Below are positions 22,244 to 29,130 of a stretch of DNA of 34,730 nucleotides, one piece after another. The stretch covers positions 8,570-43,299 of the forward strand of contig JAPUDS010000027.1 of the NCBI GenBank assembly GCA_027492975.1, written 5' to 3'. Made by a program: the position numbers and the translations under genes. The notes beneath the pieces are model-generated. The model was not told the DNA's origin. It saw only the letters and a program-made list of their open reading frames with translations, and did no database searches. This stretch comes from Candidatus Saccharimonadota bacterium (GTDB taxonomy: Bacteria > Patescibacteriota > Saccharimonadia > Saccharimonadales > Saccharimonadaceae). Every line of letters starts with the position of its first letter. The first letter of the stretch is position 1.

Positions 22244-23794
22244 CTACGCAGCAGTCCTCTCATCGATCTTCTGGATCTTTCCGAGAAGTTCGTGTATGCC
22301 CGTATCGTACAAACTGGTGTCGACACCTGGGTCCATAGTCTGCGCCGCATCACGATGGTTGGTTAACTCTTTTAATTGAGCCAGTAGAGCATTTTTTTGC
22401 CGTCGCAGCGCTAGTTCGTCTTCTGGAGGCTTCGGTGCTTCTACCGGTTCCGCAACCGATGGCTCTTCTTCGATACCAAGCATCTCTTGTATGAATCTCA
22501 TGTCACTCGTTATGTCTTCTAGCATGAGCTTGTTAAATTCATCGAACCGCGACACATCACCTCCAACAACCGCAAGTAGTTCTTCTCGTTGTTGTTGCAG
22601 TTCGTCAAGATCATTACGGTATTGCCCGTCGAGCTCAGTGTTCCGCGGAGTAGCTTCAGGGATCACCTCAGCCACAACCTCATCTTCTTCCAGTAGCTCA
22701 TCGAGAGTTGCGCTTGATTCCTCTGTATCGCCCGAGAAACCGCTTCGGTTGAGCCAGTCCGCAGCTGTTCTTAGAGCTCGGACGACACGCCCACCAAACC
22801 CTGCGGCTGCGGTCGCTTCCGGAACACCCTCTTCCTGTTCCGAGCTTGTTGTCATCTCCACGAGACGCGCGGCCTCTTCGGGGCTAAACTGTCGCGTCTC
22901 CTCCCCTACTCGAGGAATTTCCTGGGTCATTTGTATTTCCTGTGTCTCGTCATATATATCCGATGTTCCCGACTCGCTGCCCAAAACACGATCAACCTTT
23001 TCCACGACTCGCGTCAGCAACAAATGAAACGCATTGAGCTCCAGTTTGTCCGACGGACCACCGCTTTGCTCAAGTCCGACAGCCCCATAGTGACTGTCGA
23101 AAAACTCCTTGCACCGCATGATAAGATCTAGCGTCTGCTCAATCTCTGCTTGTGCCTCGGCATTTTGTTCAAGCTTCATTGCGCTGTATCGACGCATCAG
23201 CTCACCAGCCCGATCATAGAGCGTCACATTTATCAGAGCGATATCTTTAGCCAAAAGCTCATCTATGGGAGCGAGTTCAGAGGTATCAATATACCTACCC
23301 TTGCCAACGAGCAGATGATCACTTCGGGAAACCCTATTATTTTTACTTGAAGTTGTGTGGATAAACTCCTCAGTTGGAAGCACAAGGAACTCCTCTGTCG
23401 GATCATCAATATCAACGTCATCCCCCTCTAGTTTTTCTGGTAACACACCTCCATTAAGCTGGTGATCGAGTTCTATTGCTTTAGTCGCAAGCCCACCAGC
23501 AAGTACATCTAGCGCCTTCAGTGTCCCCTGGTCACCGCCGTTTTCTTTCACATAAACATAAGCATCAAGTACAGTACTCATGCGACCCACAACACTTTCT
23601 GCATCAGAAAATACTCTTTCGTATGATACCCCGGTTTTATCGGCCACTAACGCTCCAAGCCGCTTCATAACAACAGACAATCTATCTTTCGCACTCGACA
23701 CCTCGGAAGTATACCTTGGGGTATGCCGATCTGGCACATCAGCATTGGAGTGATGAATCGGCTTATGGCTCTCTGAGGATGATTCGGTAGGCAT
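22244..23794 (-). CDS. 516-residue acidic coiled-coil protein of unknown function
   Basis: I do not recognise this protein. It is soluble, acidic and mostly helical. The N-terminal third (about 30-120) is a helical domain (SVVMKRLGALVADKTGVSYE). Short repeated acidic motifs follow: PTEEFLVLPTEEF near residue 135, and TQEIQMTQEI with ETRQF near 290. A long helix (about 395-430) and a C-terminal coiled coil (ALRRQKNALLAQLKELTN) end the protein. TQ/TE repeats of this kind resemble phospho-threonine sites recognised by FHA domains, but no kinase or FHA gene is in the window. It starts the minus-strand run that leads to the 1225-residue protein; the gap to the next gene is 98 nt. Confidence 0.55.
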   Translation of the reverse strand: MPTESSSESHKPIHHSNADVPDRHTPRYTSEVSSAKDRLSVVMKRLGALVADKTGVSYERVFSDAESVVGRMSTVLDAYVYVKENGGDQGTLKALDVLAGGLATKAIELDHQLNGGVLPEKLEGDDVDIDDPTEEFLVLPTEEFIHTTSSKNNRVSRSDHLLVGKGRYIDTSELAPIDELLAKDIALINVTLYDRAGELMRRYSAMKLEQNAEAQAEIEQTLDLIMRCKEFFDSHYGAVGLEQSGGPSDKLELNAFHLLLTRVVEKVDRVLGSESGTSDIYDETQEIQMTQEIPRVGEETRQFSPEEAARLVEMTTSSEQEEGVPEATAAAGFGGRVVRALRTAADWLNRSGFSGDTEESSATLDELLEEDEVVAEVIPEATPRNTELDGQYRNDLDELQQQREELLAVVGGDVSRFDEFNKLMLEDITSDMRFIQEMLGIEEEPSVAEPVEAPKPPEDELALRRQKNALLAQLKELTNHRDAAQTMDPGVDTSLYDTGIHELLGKIQKIDERTAA

Positions 23795-23812
23795 AGTGTT
23801 GATTTTTACTCT

Positions 23813-23852
23813 TTATTACTCTTATGGTTACACACAAGCTCTTGAGTGTCAA
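23813..23852 (-). promoter_or_regulatory. promoter region of the 516-residue gene
   Basis: TTGACA (minus strand, 23852-23847) is followed after 18 bp by ACCATAAG (23828-23821) and TAATAA (23818-23813). The -10 identity is unclear, since the shared ACCATAAG motif occupies the expected position. Confidence 0.45.
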
Positions 23853-23876
23853 CTGTTATATTTCGTCATGCATTTA

Positions 23877-23905
23877 TTGCAAAATACATCATTTCATTGT
23901 ATTAT
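23877..23905 (+). promoter_or_regulatory. promoter of the high-G+C island
   Basis: TTGCAA (23877-23882) and TATTAT (23900-23905) are separated by 17 bp. Transcription would start near 23912, giving a 137-nt leader before the membrane-protein ATG. It diverges from the promoter of the 516-residue gene. Confidence 0.65.
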
Positions 23906-23935
23906 GCTATTAGTTGTACTGCAGGAGGAGGTTTT

Positions 23936-23985
23936 GCGGTTTGATGAGGTCCCAACTCACCCCTGTTGGTATTTCGTCAAACCGC
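23936..23985 (+). promoter_or_regulatory. leader hairpin over a short upstream ORF
   Basis: GCGGTTTGA (23936-23944) pairs with TCAAACCGC (23977-23985), and inside it CCAAC (23952-23956) pairs with GTTGG (23965-23969). The stem covers the start of a 19-codon ORF (23944-24003). Confidence 0.5.
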
Positions 23986-24003
23986 GGACATCTCCCCGGC
24001 TAG
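23944..24003 (+). CDS. possible 19-codon leader ORF
   Basis: MRSQLTPVGISSNRGHLPG begins 12 nt after a very strong AGGAGGAGG site (23923-23931) and ends at TAG (24001-24003), 45 nt before the membrane-protein ATG. It is embedded in a stable hairpin, as in translation-controlled leaders. No run of one amino acid suggests a specific signal. Confidence 0.35.
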   Translation: MRSQLTPVGISSNRGHLPG

Positions 24004-24048
24004 CGGCAACGCACCTGTCACTCAAAACTCTAGAGAAAGGTCTGTCTC

Positions 24049-24483
24049 ATGAGGCGTTTTTCATTCGGTATGTTCCTGGGCTTCACCGTCCTGAACCTAC
24101 TGCTCATGTTCCTGTGGGAGGCTCTGGGCGGTGGAGGCAAGCGCCTCGCCATACCAGAGGCCACCCTCAAAGACCCGTGGGCCATCCTGTGGGCCATCAC
24201 CGTGATCGTCATCACGATCACGATCCTCTACCTTGTGGGTATCGGCCTCTTCAGGTACCTCATGATCACCGTCATCGTCGCGGCCCTCGTCCTGCTGTGG
24301 CTGTTCTACATACAGCCCGTCCACTTTGAAGATGCCGTACCAAGCCTCAACTGGCTACACGACGCTGTCGCGAACTTCGGCTTCCATGTCGGCGACAACC
24401 TACTCATGGCCTTTTTCCTCTCCGGGGCGTTTGCTCTTGTTGAGGTCGGGGCCGTGCGTGCCTATGGCGCTCTCCGGAGCTGA
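24049..24483 (+). CDS. four-helix membrane protein, high-G+C codon use
   Basis: I do not recognise this 144-residue protein. Four hydrophobic segments are visible (6-24, 44-67, 69-89, 115-137), with short polar loops. The N-terminus MRRF is basic, so it is probably inside. Codon use is striking: most third positions are G or C (ATC, GTC, CTG, GCC), unlike the flanking native genes, which mix AAA, ATA and GTT. AAAGG lies 10 nt upstream of ATG. A long G+C-rich hairpin follows the stop. It has the look of an imported gene. Function is unknown; small four-helix proteins of this kind include transporters, regulators and DUF proteins. Confidence 0.6.
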   Translation: MRRFSFGMFLGFTVLNLLLMFLWEALGGGGKRLAIPEATLKDPWAILWAITVIVITITILYLVGIGLFRYLMITVIVAALVLLWLFYIQPVHFEDAVPSLNWLHDAVANFGFHVGDNLLMAFFLSGAFALVEVGAVRAYGALRS

Positions 24484-24502
24484 CCGGAGTAGTGTGACAG
24501 GT

Positions 24503-24563
24503 GCACCCACGCAGGGTGCGAGTGAGTGATGTAAATGACCGTTTACGTCCACTCCTCGCGCCC
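24503..24563 (+). promoter_or_regulatory. mutually exclusive hairpins after the membrane-protein gene
   Basis: A long stem pairs GGGTGCGAG (24514-24522) with CTCGCGCCC (24555-24563), and continues with GAGTG/CACTC and GTAAA/TTTAC. GGGTGC (24514-24519) can instead pair with GCACCC (24503-24508). It could be a G+C-rich terminator without a U-run or a conformational switch. Confidence 0.5.
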
Positions 24564-24588
24564 TCGTGGCACACCTCAGATCATTCAC

Positions 24589-24610
24589 GTCCCTTACGGG
24601 GCTATTTTTT
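24589..24610 (+). terminator. short intrinsic terminator
   Basis: GTCCC (24589-24593) pairs with GGGGC (24598-24602) with loop TTAC, followed by TA and six T residues (24605-24610). The stem is short, so efficiency may be moderate. Confidence 0.5.
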
Positions 24611-24657
24611 AAGGACATAGCGAACGTCTTCAGATTAAGCAGCTTGTATTTAGAGCA

Positions 24658-24712
24658 TAAGCAAATTATATTGTGCTTAAGTCTTGACATAAAAACAAAT
24701 TTGTGATAGACT
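24658..24712 (+). promoter_or_regulatory. promoter with upstream inverted repeat, for the secreted-protein gene
   Basis: TTGACA (24684-24689) and TAGACT (24707-24712) have a 17-bp spacer. Directly upstream, TAAGCA (24658-24663) and TGCTTA (24674-24679) form an inverted repeat that could bind a regulator. Transcription would start near 24719 and run about 365 nt before the start codon. Confidence 0.6.
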
Positions 24713-24961
24713 AGATGTATCCTCTGGAAGGAGCGTGTTGGGTTATGGCGTCTTTGTATGACAGCCTACATCCCCTACCGAGCAAGGTGTTGTTTAACAA
24801 GTCGGTACAAATAAGAGATTGTTTGCGACAAATTACTAACAATAACCGTAAAATTCGCAAACTAGATAGTCATGGGTCTTTAATACCGCTTGAGTTTTTG
24901 CTCGCGGATTTGGCCCAAGCTCACTCTTTTCTCTACATATATTCCTTTCTCCTGGAAGGTG

Positions 24962-25069
24962 TGACGATATATGCGTGCATGGCAACCACCTATGTTCGCG
25001 TCTATCGTCATACCCTCCCTGCGGGGTGTAGGCGATTCCAAGAATCGACCCCCTCGCAGGAACGAGGGG
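24962..25069 (+). promoter_or_regulatory. multi-hairpin 5' leader of the secreted-protein gene
   Basis: Four stems in a row precede the ribosome-binding site: TGACGATA/TATCGTCA (24962-24969 with 25003-25010), ACCC/GGGT (25012-25027), CGATTC/GAATCG (25033-25047), and CCCCTCG/CGAGGGG (25050-25069). The last stem ends 3 nt before GGAAGG. It may stabilise mRNA or control translation; no known riboswitch class is recognised. Confidence 0.45.
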
Positions 25070-25083
25070 AAAGGAAGGTCAAA

Positions 25084-26211
25084 ATGTCCACCAAGCGCTT
25101 CACCGGCGCCCTGGTCAGCCTGTTGCTGGCCCTCGGGCTGCTCGGCCTGATCGCCCCGGCAACCGCAACCGCCGACGGCATCGATTCCGGCTCCACCGTA
25201 TCCTACTCCTCTTCGGAGGTGACAGACGAAACGGTGGTCACCGACATCGCTACCGGCGATGCGATGGGCAAGACGAACCTCGAGTTCATCGTCAAGGACG
25301 GCATCACGTACAAGGGCAAGTGCCCTACAGTGAGCAAGGTCACTTCGAAGCTCCTCAAGAGCAAGAAGTGTTTCGTCCTGAAGAAGGGCAAGAAGTTCGT
25401 CAACAGCGGCCGCAACCGTGCCGGAAAGGTGGTGTACTACACAGACACCACCAAGTCGAACACCAAGTTCATCAAGGTGAACGGAGTGTGGCGCAAGGCC
25501 AACTGCGGCAACTACGCACGATTCAAGACCTACCCTGCCCTCAAGGCAAGCAGTGTCGTGATCGTCAAGTCGTTCGCCGAAGTTACGGTCACCGTCAAGG
25601 TGATCGCCAAAGCGAGTGTCACTGCCAAGGCGGAGGCCTGGTGCAAGAGCGGCAGCTCGTCCGCCAGTGGCTCGGCAACCGCAACCGCAACTGCTGAGGC
25701 AAGTGCCACAGCGACCGCATCGGCAAAGACAGAGCTCGAAGCCACGATCAAAGCTACAAACTCCGTTCGCGTGAGCGTACTCAACAAGGTGGAAGCCGCA
25801 GCCAAGGCGGAGGCAGCCATCAAGGCAACAGCCAAGGCGGAGGCCAAGGCCGTCTGCACCGAGGTGAAGCCCACACCGCCACCAACCCCAGCGCCGAAAT
25901 TGATCGAGACCGACACCATCAACGATGTGGTTGTCTCGAACAGCCGGACCATCACGGTCTCCGGTACCGTCGCCAAGGGTCACACCGCTACCCTCTTCGC
26001 TTCGGCGAAGAACGGCGGCACGATCTCCAGCGGCAAGTCTCAGACGGTCTCCGGATCGTTCTCAACCAAGGTGACCTACGTCGCTCCCGACGAGGTGCCC
26101 GATGGCGGCAAGGACTGGGTCGAGTTCACCCTCACCCAGGACGACGGCCAAGTCGACACCGCGTCGACGAACAAGTTCGTCATCACAGTGCGGCCGGAGA
26201 CACCCAAGTAG
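25084..26211 (+). CDS. secreted Ala/Thr/Lys-rich protein, high-G+C codon use
   Basis: I do not recognise this 375-residue protein. It begins MSTKRFTGALVSLLLALGLL and has a signal peptide ending near ATATA-DG (residue 30). A Lys-rich globular part with five cysteines before the repeat zone (two in the KGKCP and KKCFV segments) is followed by a long helical Ala/Thr/Lys region rich in TATA and KAEA repeats (about 195-265), a PTPPPTPAP linker, and a C-terminal Ig-like domain (VSNSRTITVSGTVAKGHTA to NKFVITV). No sorting signal or membrane anchor is seen, so it is probably released or held by partners. Lys is almost always AAG. GGAAGG lies 5 nt before the ATG; a longer in-phase frame from 24715 would remove the signal peptide from the N-terminus and is rejected. 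Confidence 0.7.
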   Translation: MSTKRFTGALVSLLLALGLLGLIAPATATADGIDSGSTVSYSSSEVTDETVVTDIATGDAMGKTNLEFIVKDGITYKGKCPTVSKVTSKLLKSKKCFVLKKGKKFVNSGRNRAGKVVYYTDTTKSNTKFIKVNGVWRKANCGNYARFKTYPALKASSVVIVKSFAEVTVTVKVIAKASVTAKAEAWCKSGSSSASGSATATATAEASATATASAKTELEATIKATNSVRVSVLNKVEAAAKAEAAIKATAKAEAKAVCTEVKPTPPPTPAPKLIETDTINDVVVSNSRTITVSGTVAKGHTATLFASAKNGGTISSGKSQTVSGSFSTKVTYVAPDEVPDGGKDWVEFTLTQDDGQVDTASTNKFVITVRPETPK

Positions 26212-26217
26212 TAGAGA

Positions 26218-26280
26218 GGAGTGAGCACTGACGTGCGCACGGATACTGACTCCTGTCAGCCCGTGCGCACGTCGCACTCC
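26218..26280 (+). terminator. large G+C-rich 3' hairpin without U-tract
   Basis: ACGTGCGCACGG (26231-26242) pairs perfectly with CCGTGCGCACGT (26261-26272), capped by CTGAC/GTCAG (26246-26259). Outer GGAGTG (26218-26223) pairs with CACTCC (26275-26280). No U-run follows, as in many actinobacterial terminators; it begins 6 nt after the stop codon. Confidence 0.65.
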
Positions 26281-26297
26281 ACATTAAAGATAATATG

Positions 26298-26327
26298 ACT
26301 ATCTAGTTTGTATATATTTAAGATAGT
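26298..26327 (+). promoter_or_regulatory. inverted repeat upstream of the anchored surface protein
   Basis: ACTATCT (26298-26304) and AGATAGT (26321-26327) flank 16 A+T-rich bases that include TATATAT, close to the AAGGAG ribosome-binding site. It may be an operator or an mRNA hairpin. Confidence 0.4.
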
Positions 26328-26344
26328 AACTAAGGAGATTTAAG

Positions 26345-27226
26345 ATGAAACGATTAGCTTCATTGATAGCTTTTCTCGCCCTCCCTATCGTCGCCCTCGT
26401 GCCAAGCGCACAGGTGTTCGCCGATAGTCCGGGTCAGCTCTCTAACGCCGCAACGAACTATGAAATTCGAAACGTCACGACAAATGGTAAGTTCGGTCAA
26501 ACCGCTAGTGCGACCTGTGGTGAAACCGTCAAATACAGCGTCCTGCTTGCAAACAGCGACTTTGGTCTGTTAAAGAATTTAACCGTCAAAGCCGACCTCA
26601 CAAACGGTAATATCAGCGCCTCGGCAACTAACGCCGCAAATGCTATCACTAGCGTATCCGGCAAAGTAACCGTCAGTGTTACTGGTGGCGGAACCCTGGC
26701 GTACATCCCAGGTTCGACAGTTCGTATCACCAGCGACGGCAAAACCACTACAAATCTGTCGGATGGTATCACGAGTGGCGGCGTCAACGCCGGCGAGCTA
26801 AATGGCTCAACTCAGACATTCGTCCAGTTCCAGGCAAAGGTAAACTGCCCAACTCCTCCTGAGGATAAGGAGATACAGGTTTGCCGCCTCAGTGACAAGA
26901 AATACCCTGTCACTATCAAGGAAAGTGAGTTTGATGAGAAAAAGTACTCAAAAGATCCAAACGATTGTAAAGAAGAGCCAAAAGATGAAAAGATGAAAGT
27001 CTGCCGTCTTAAGGACAAAGAGATAGTTTGGATAAAAGAGAGTGAGTTCGACAAGTCAAAATACTCAAAAGACTTTAACGATTGCGCTAAAGAGGAAACT
27101 CCATCGGAGATCCCGAGCACCGGCCCAGCCGGAATTATCGGTAGCCTCGTTGGTGCAAGTGCTCTCGGCTACGGTGCATACGCATACGCAGCTTCGCGCA
27201 AAGCCCTCCGTGGCCCACGCAACTAA
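26345..27226 (+). CDS. anchored surface protein with two Cys-bounded 30-residue repeats and EIPSTGP signal
   Basis: The 293-residue protein has a signal peptide ending near SAQVFA-DS (residue 27), a beta-rich domain (about 35-168, DUF11-like, cysteines C58 and C168), and then two repeats of one pattern, VCRLxDK...IKESEFDxxKYSKD...DC (178-208 and 218-247). It ends with EIPSTGP (255-261), a hydrophobic helix (262-283) and a basic tail (SRKALRGPRN), the layout of a sortase-type cell-wall signal with a non-LPXTG motif. Composition is native, in contrast to the high-G+C gene just upstream. AAGGAG gives a good start. It is likely displayed on the cell surface and may take part in attachment to the host bacterium, by inference only. 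Confidence 0.72.
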   Translation: MKRLASLIAFLALPIVALVPSAQVFADSPGQLSNAATNYEIRNVTTNGKFGQTASATCGETVKYSVLLANSDFGLLKNLTVKADLTNGNISASATNAANAITSVSGKVTVSVTGGGTLAYIPGSTVRITSDGKTTTNLSDGITSGGVNAGELNGSTQTFVQFQAKVNCPTPPEDKEIQVCRLSDKKYPVTIKESEFDEKKYSKDPNDCKEEPKDEKMKVCRLKDKEIVWIKESEFDKSKYSKDFNDCAKEETPSEIPSTGPAGIIGSLVGASALGYGAYAYAASRKALRGPRN

Positions 27227-27253
27227 TCTCTAGGCGACTGACACACCTATAGC

Positions 27254-27283
27254 AATAACCCCGGTTGTACAACCGGGGTTATT
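27254..27283. terminator. bidirectional terminator between surface protein and infB
   Basis: A perfect 30-bp palindrome begins AATAACCCCGGTT, with a GTAC centre. Its arms end in AATAA/TTATT, and the plus strand continues TTGT. It serves the convergent genes ending at 27226 and 27300. Confidence 0.85.
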
Positions 27284-27299
27284 TGTATGTCGAGATAAC

Positions 27300-29063
27300 T
27301 TAGAGTGAACGCTTTTTCAGCTCACGGGTAAAGAATTCAAGCCTGTCGCCCTCTTCTAGAAGCAATTTGCCGCGAGTTCGGAGTTCCAGGCCGCACTGCT
27401 CCCCTTCGAACACTTCTTTTGCTTCGGCCTGCTGCCGCTGTACAGAGCGAACCTCCACCTCAGCCACCTGCTCCTTGCCCCGTTTGACGCGAACCATAAG
27501 TCCTGCTGTCACCTTACCCGATAATACTTCGCCACCACATATAACGTCGTCTTTTGTGGTGCGGAAAATACCGAGCACCTTCAGCTCACCAACTTCCGTT
27601 TCAACAACTTCAGGCGCAAGCATAGCTTCCATAACACCTTTTACATCATCAAGTAGTTCGTAGATAACTTTAAATATCCGAACGCTCACTTTGTCACGCA
27701 CTGCCAGACGTTTTACTGTCGGAGGTAACTGAACATTAAACCCGTAGACTATAGCGCCTGCACTCGCAGCCAGGCGAATGTCGTTTTCAGTGATAGCACC
27801 AACCCCTGAGCTGATGATACGCATGATAAGCTCTTCGTTTTCGAGCAATTTCAGGCTATCTGTCACAGAGGTTAACGATCCTTGAACATCAGCTCGAACG
27901 ACGACATTGACATCTTGTGTTTCGACTTGACGATTCATCATGCGAAGCAGGTCGTTACCAGTAACACGGGCGTGCACCGCTTCGTGCTGCTCACTGAGGC
28001 GATGTTTTTCCGCCATAGAGCGCGCTGCTTTCTCATTTTTTACAACGATAAATCTGTCACCGAAGCTCGGAACATCTTTAAATCCAGTGACGATCGCTGG
28101 CGTCGCCGGACCGGCTGATTTTATGGGGTGGCCAGCATAATCTGACAGTGTCCGGACTTTGGCATATGTTGTACCAGATACAATGAATTGTCCCAGTTTT
28201 AGCAAACCGTTTTCTATGAGCATACTTACCACCGGACCCTTGCCCACTTCGAGGTGTGATTCTATAACGAGACCCTCGGCCGGCGTATCAACGTCAGCGC
28301 GCAAATCTTCAAGATCGGCAACCAGGAGTACCATGTCGAGAAGCTTATCGATATTTTCCCCCGTTTTTGCAGATATCGGCACCATGATCGTATCGCCGCC
28401 CCACTCTTCGGGGTTCATGTTGTACTCACTCGCGAGCTGCGCTTTAACCCGCTCGACATTTGCGGTGTCTTTGTCGCATTTTGTGATAGCAACGACTATC
28501 TTCGCATTTGCACTCTCGGCAAATTTTATCGCTTCGACTGTCTGCGGCTTCACGCCATCGTCAGCCGCAACAACGATAACAACAACATCCGTCAGTGTCG
28601 CGCCGTGCTGCCGGAGCGCCGAAAATGCCTCATGACCAGGCGTATCAAGTAGGGTTATGGAACGGTCATTTCGTACCGTCTGGTAAGCACTGATATGCTG
28701 GGTAATCCCGCCTGCTTCACCTTCGACAACTTTCATCTTAAGAACAGCGTCAAGCAACGTTGTCTTGCCGTGATCAACGTGACCCATAACAGCAACGATA
28801 GGAGGCCGAGAAACAGCGTGGTCGCTCAACTGGTGCTTTTTTTCTTTGATAACGGGCTGCGCTTCCTGTCGCTGTAGTTCAACATCAAGCCCAAGCTCTT
28901 CGACGATAATCTGTGCCGTTTCAACGTCGATACGTTGATTTATCGTTGCGGCGATACCATTCTTAAACAGTTCGCCGATAAGTTTCGTAACAGGGATATC
29001 AAGCGTGGTCGCTAGTTCGCCAACCGTTACCATATCCGGGACTTGCACAGTTCTTTCGGCCAT
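27300..29063 (-). CDS. infB: translation initiation factor IF-2
   Basis: This GTPase brings initiator tRNA to the 30S subunit and helps 50S joining. The 587-residue protein has a short N-terminal domain (MAERTVQVPDMVTVGELATTL), then the GTPase domain: G1 GHVDHGKTTLLD, G3 DTPGHEAF, G4 TKCD, G5 SAKTGENI. The beta-barrel and C-terminal domains end RTRGKLLLEEGDRLEFF. It lacks the long N-terminal region of E. coli IF-2 (890 residues). AGAAAGGAG precedes the ATG. It lies just after rpsA on the same strand (67-nt gap), unlike the common nusA-infB order. Confidence 0.96.
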   Translation of the reverse strand: MAERTVQVPDMVTVGELATTLDIPVTKLIGELFKNGIAATINQRIDVETAQIIVEELGLDVELQRQEAQPVIKEKKHQLSDHAVSRPPIVAVMGHVDHGKTTLLDAVLKMKVVEGEAGGITQHISAYQTVRNDRSITLLDTPGHEAFSALRQHGATLTDVVVIVVAADDGVKPQTVEAIKFAESANAKIVVAITKCDKDTANVERVKAQLASEYNMNPEEWGGDTIMVPISAKTGENIDKLLDMVLLVADLEDLRADVDTPAEGLVIESHLEVGKGPVVSMLIENGLLKLGQFIVSGTTYAKVRTLSDYAGHPIKSAGPATPAIVTGFKDVPSFGDRFIVVKNEKAARSMAEKHRLSEQHEAVHARVTGNDLLRMMNRQVETQDVNVVVRADVQGSLTSVTDSLKLLENEELIMRIISSGVGAITENDIRLAASAGAIVYGFNVQLPPTVKRLAVRDKVSVRIFKVIYELLDDVKGVMEAMLAPEVVETEVGELKVLGIFRTTKDDVICGGEVLSGKVTAGLMVRVKRGKEQVAEVEVRSVQRQQAEAKEVFEGEQCGLELRTRGKLLLEEGDRLEFFTRELKKRSL

Positions 29064-29130
29064 ACTCGACTCCTTTCTTCTCGGTGATAGTCATGCGGAC
29101 GAAGACTCGCCCGCACTCAACCCCGAGAAC

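Larger units (their letters stand above)
24484..25083 (+). other. 600-bp intergenic region of the island
   Basis: No gene is confidently supported here. The stretch holds the hairpin pair and terminator (24503-24610), the inverted repeat TAAGCA...TGCTTA (24658-24679), a promoter (24684-24712) and a 365-nt structured leader. From 24745 (after GGAAGGAG) a frame of 113 codons without stop leads in phase into the secreted protein, but it has native A+T-rich composition, so it is treated as leader, not coding. Confidence 0.5.

Noticed and set aside
23796-24329. 177-codon plus-strand ORF overlapping the membrane-protein gene in another frame
   Set aside because: It crosses the promoter and the leader hairpin, and in its 3' half is rich in His/Pro/Arg as expected for an out-of-frame reading of G+C-rich DNA.
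24880-25983. 367-codon ORF on the minus strand opposite the secreted protein
   Set aside because: It arises from the strong third-position G+C bias of the real gene on the plus strand; composition is Gly/Arg/Leu/Asp/His-rich, without domains, start site or promoter.
17574-26280. Prophage or integrated element
   Set aside because: No integrase, terminase, capsid, transposase, tRNA att site or flanking direct repeat was found; the island signal is compositional only.
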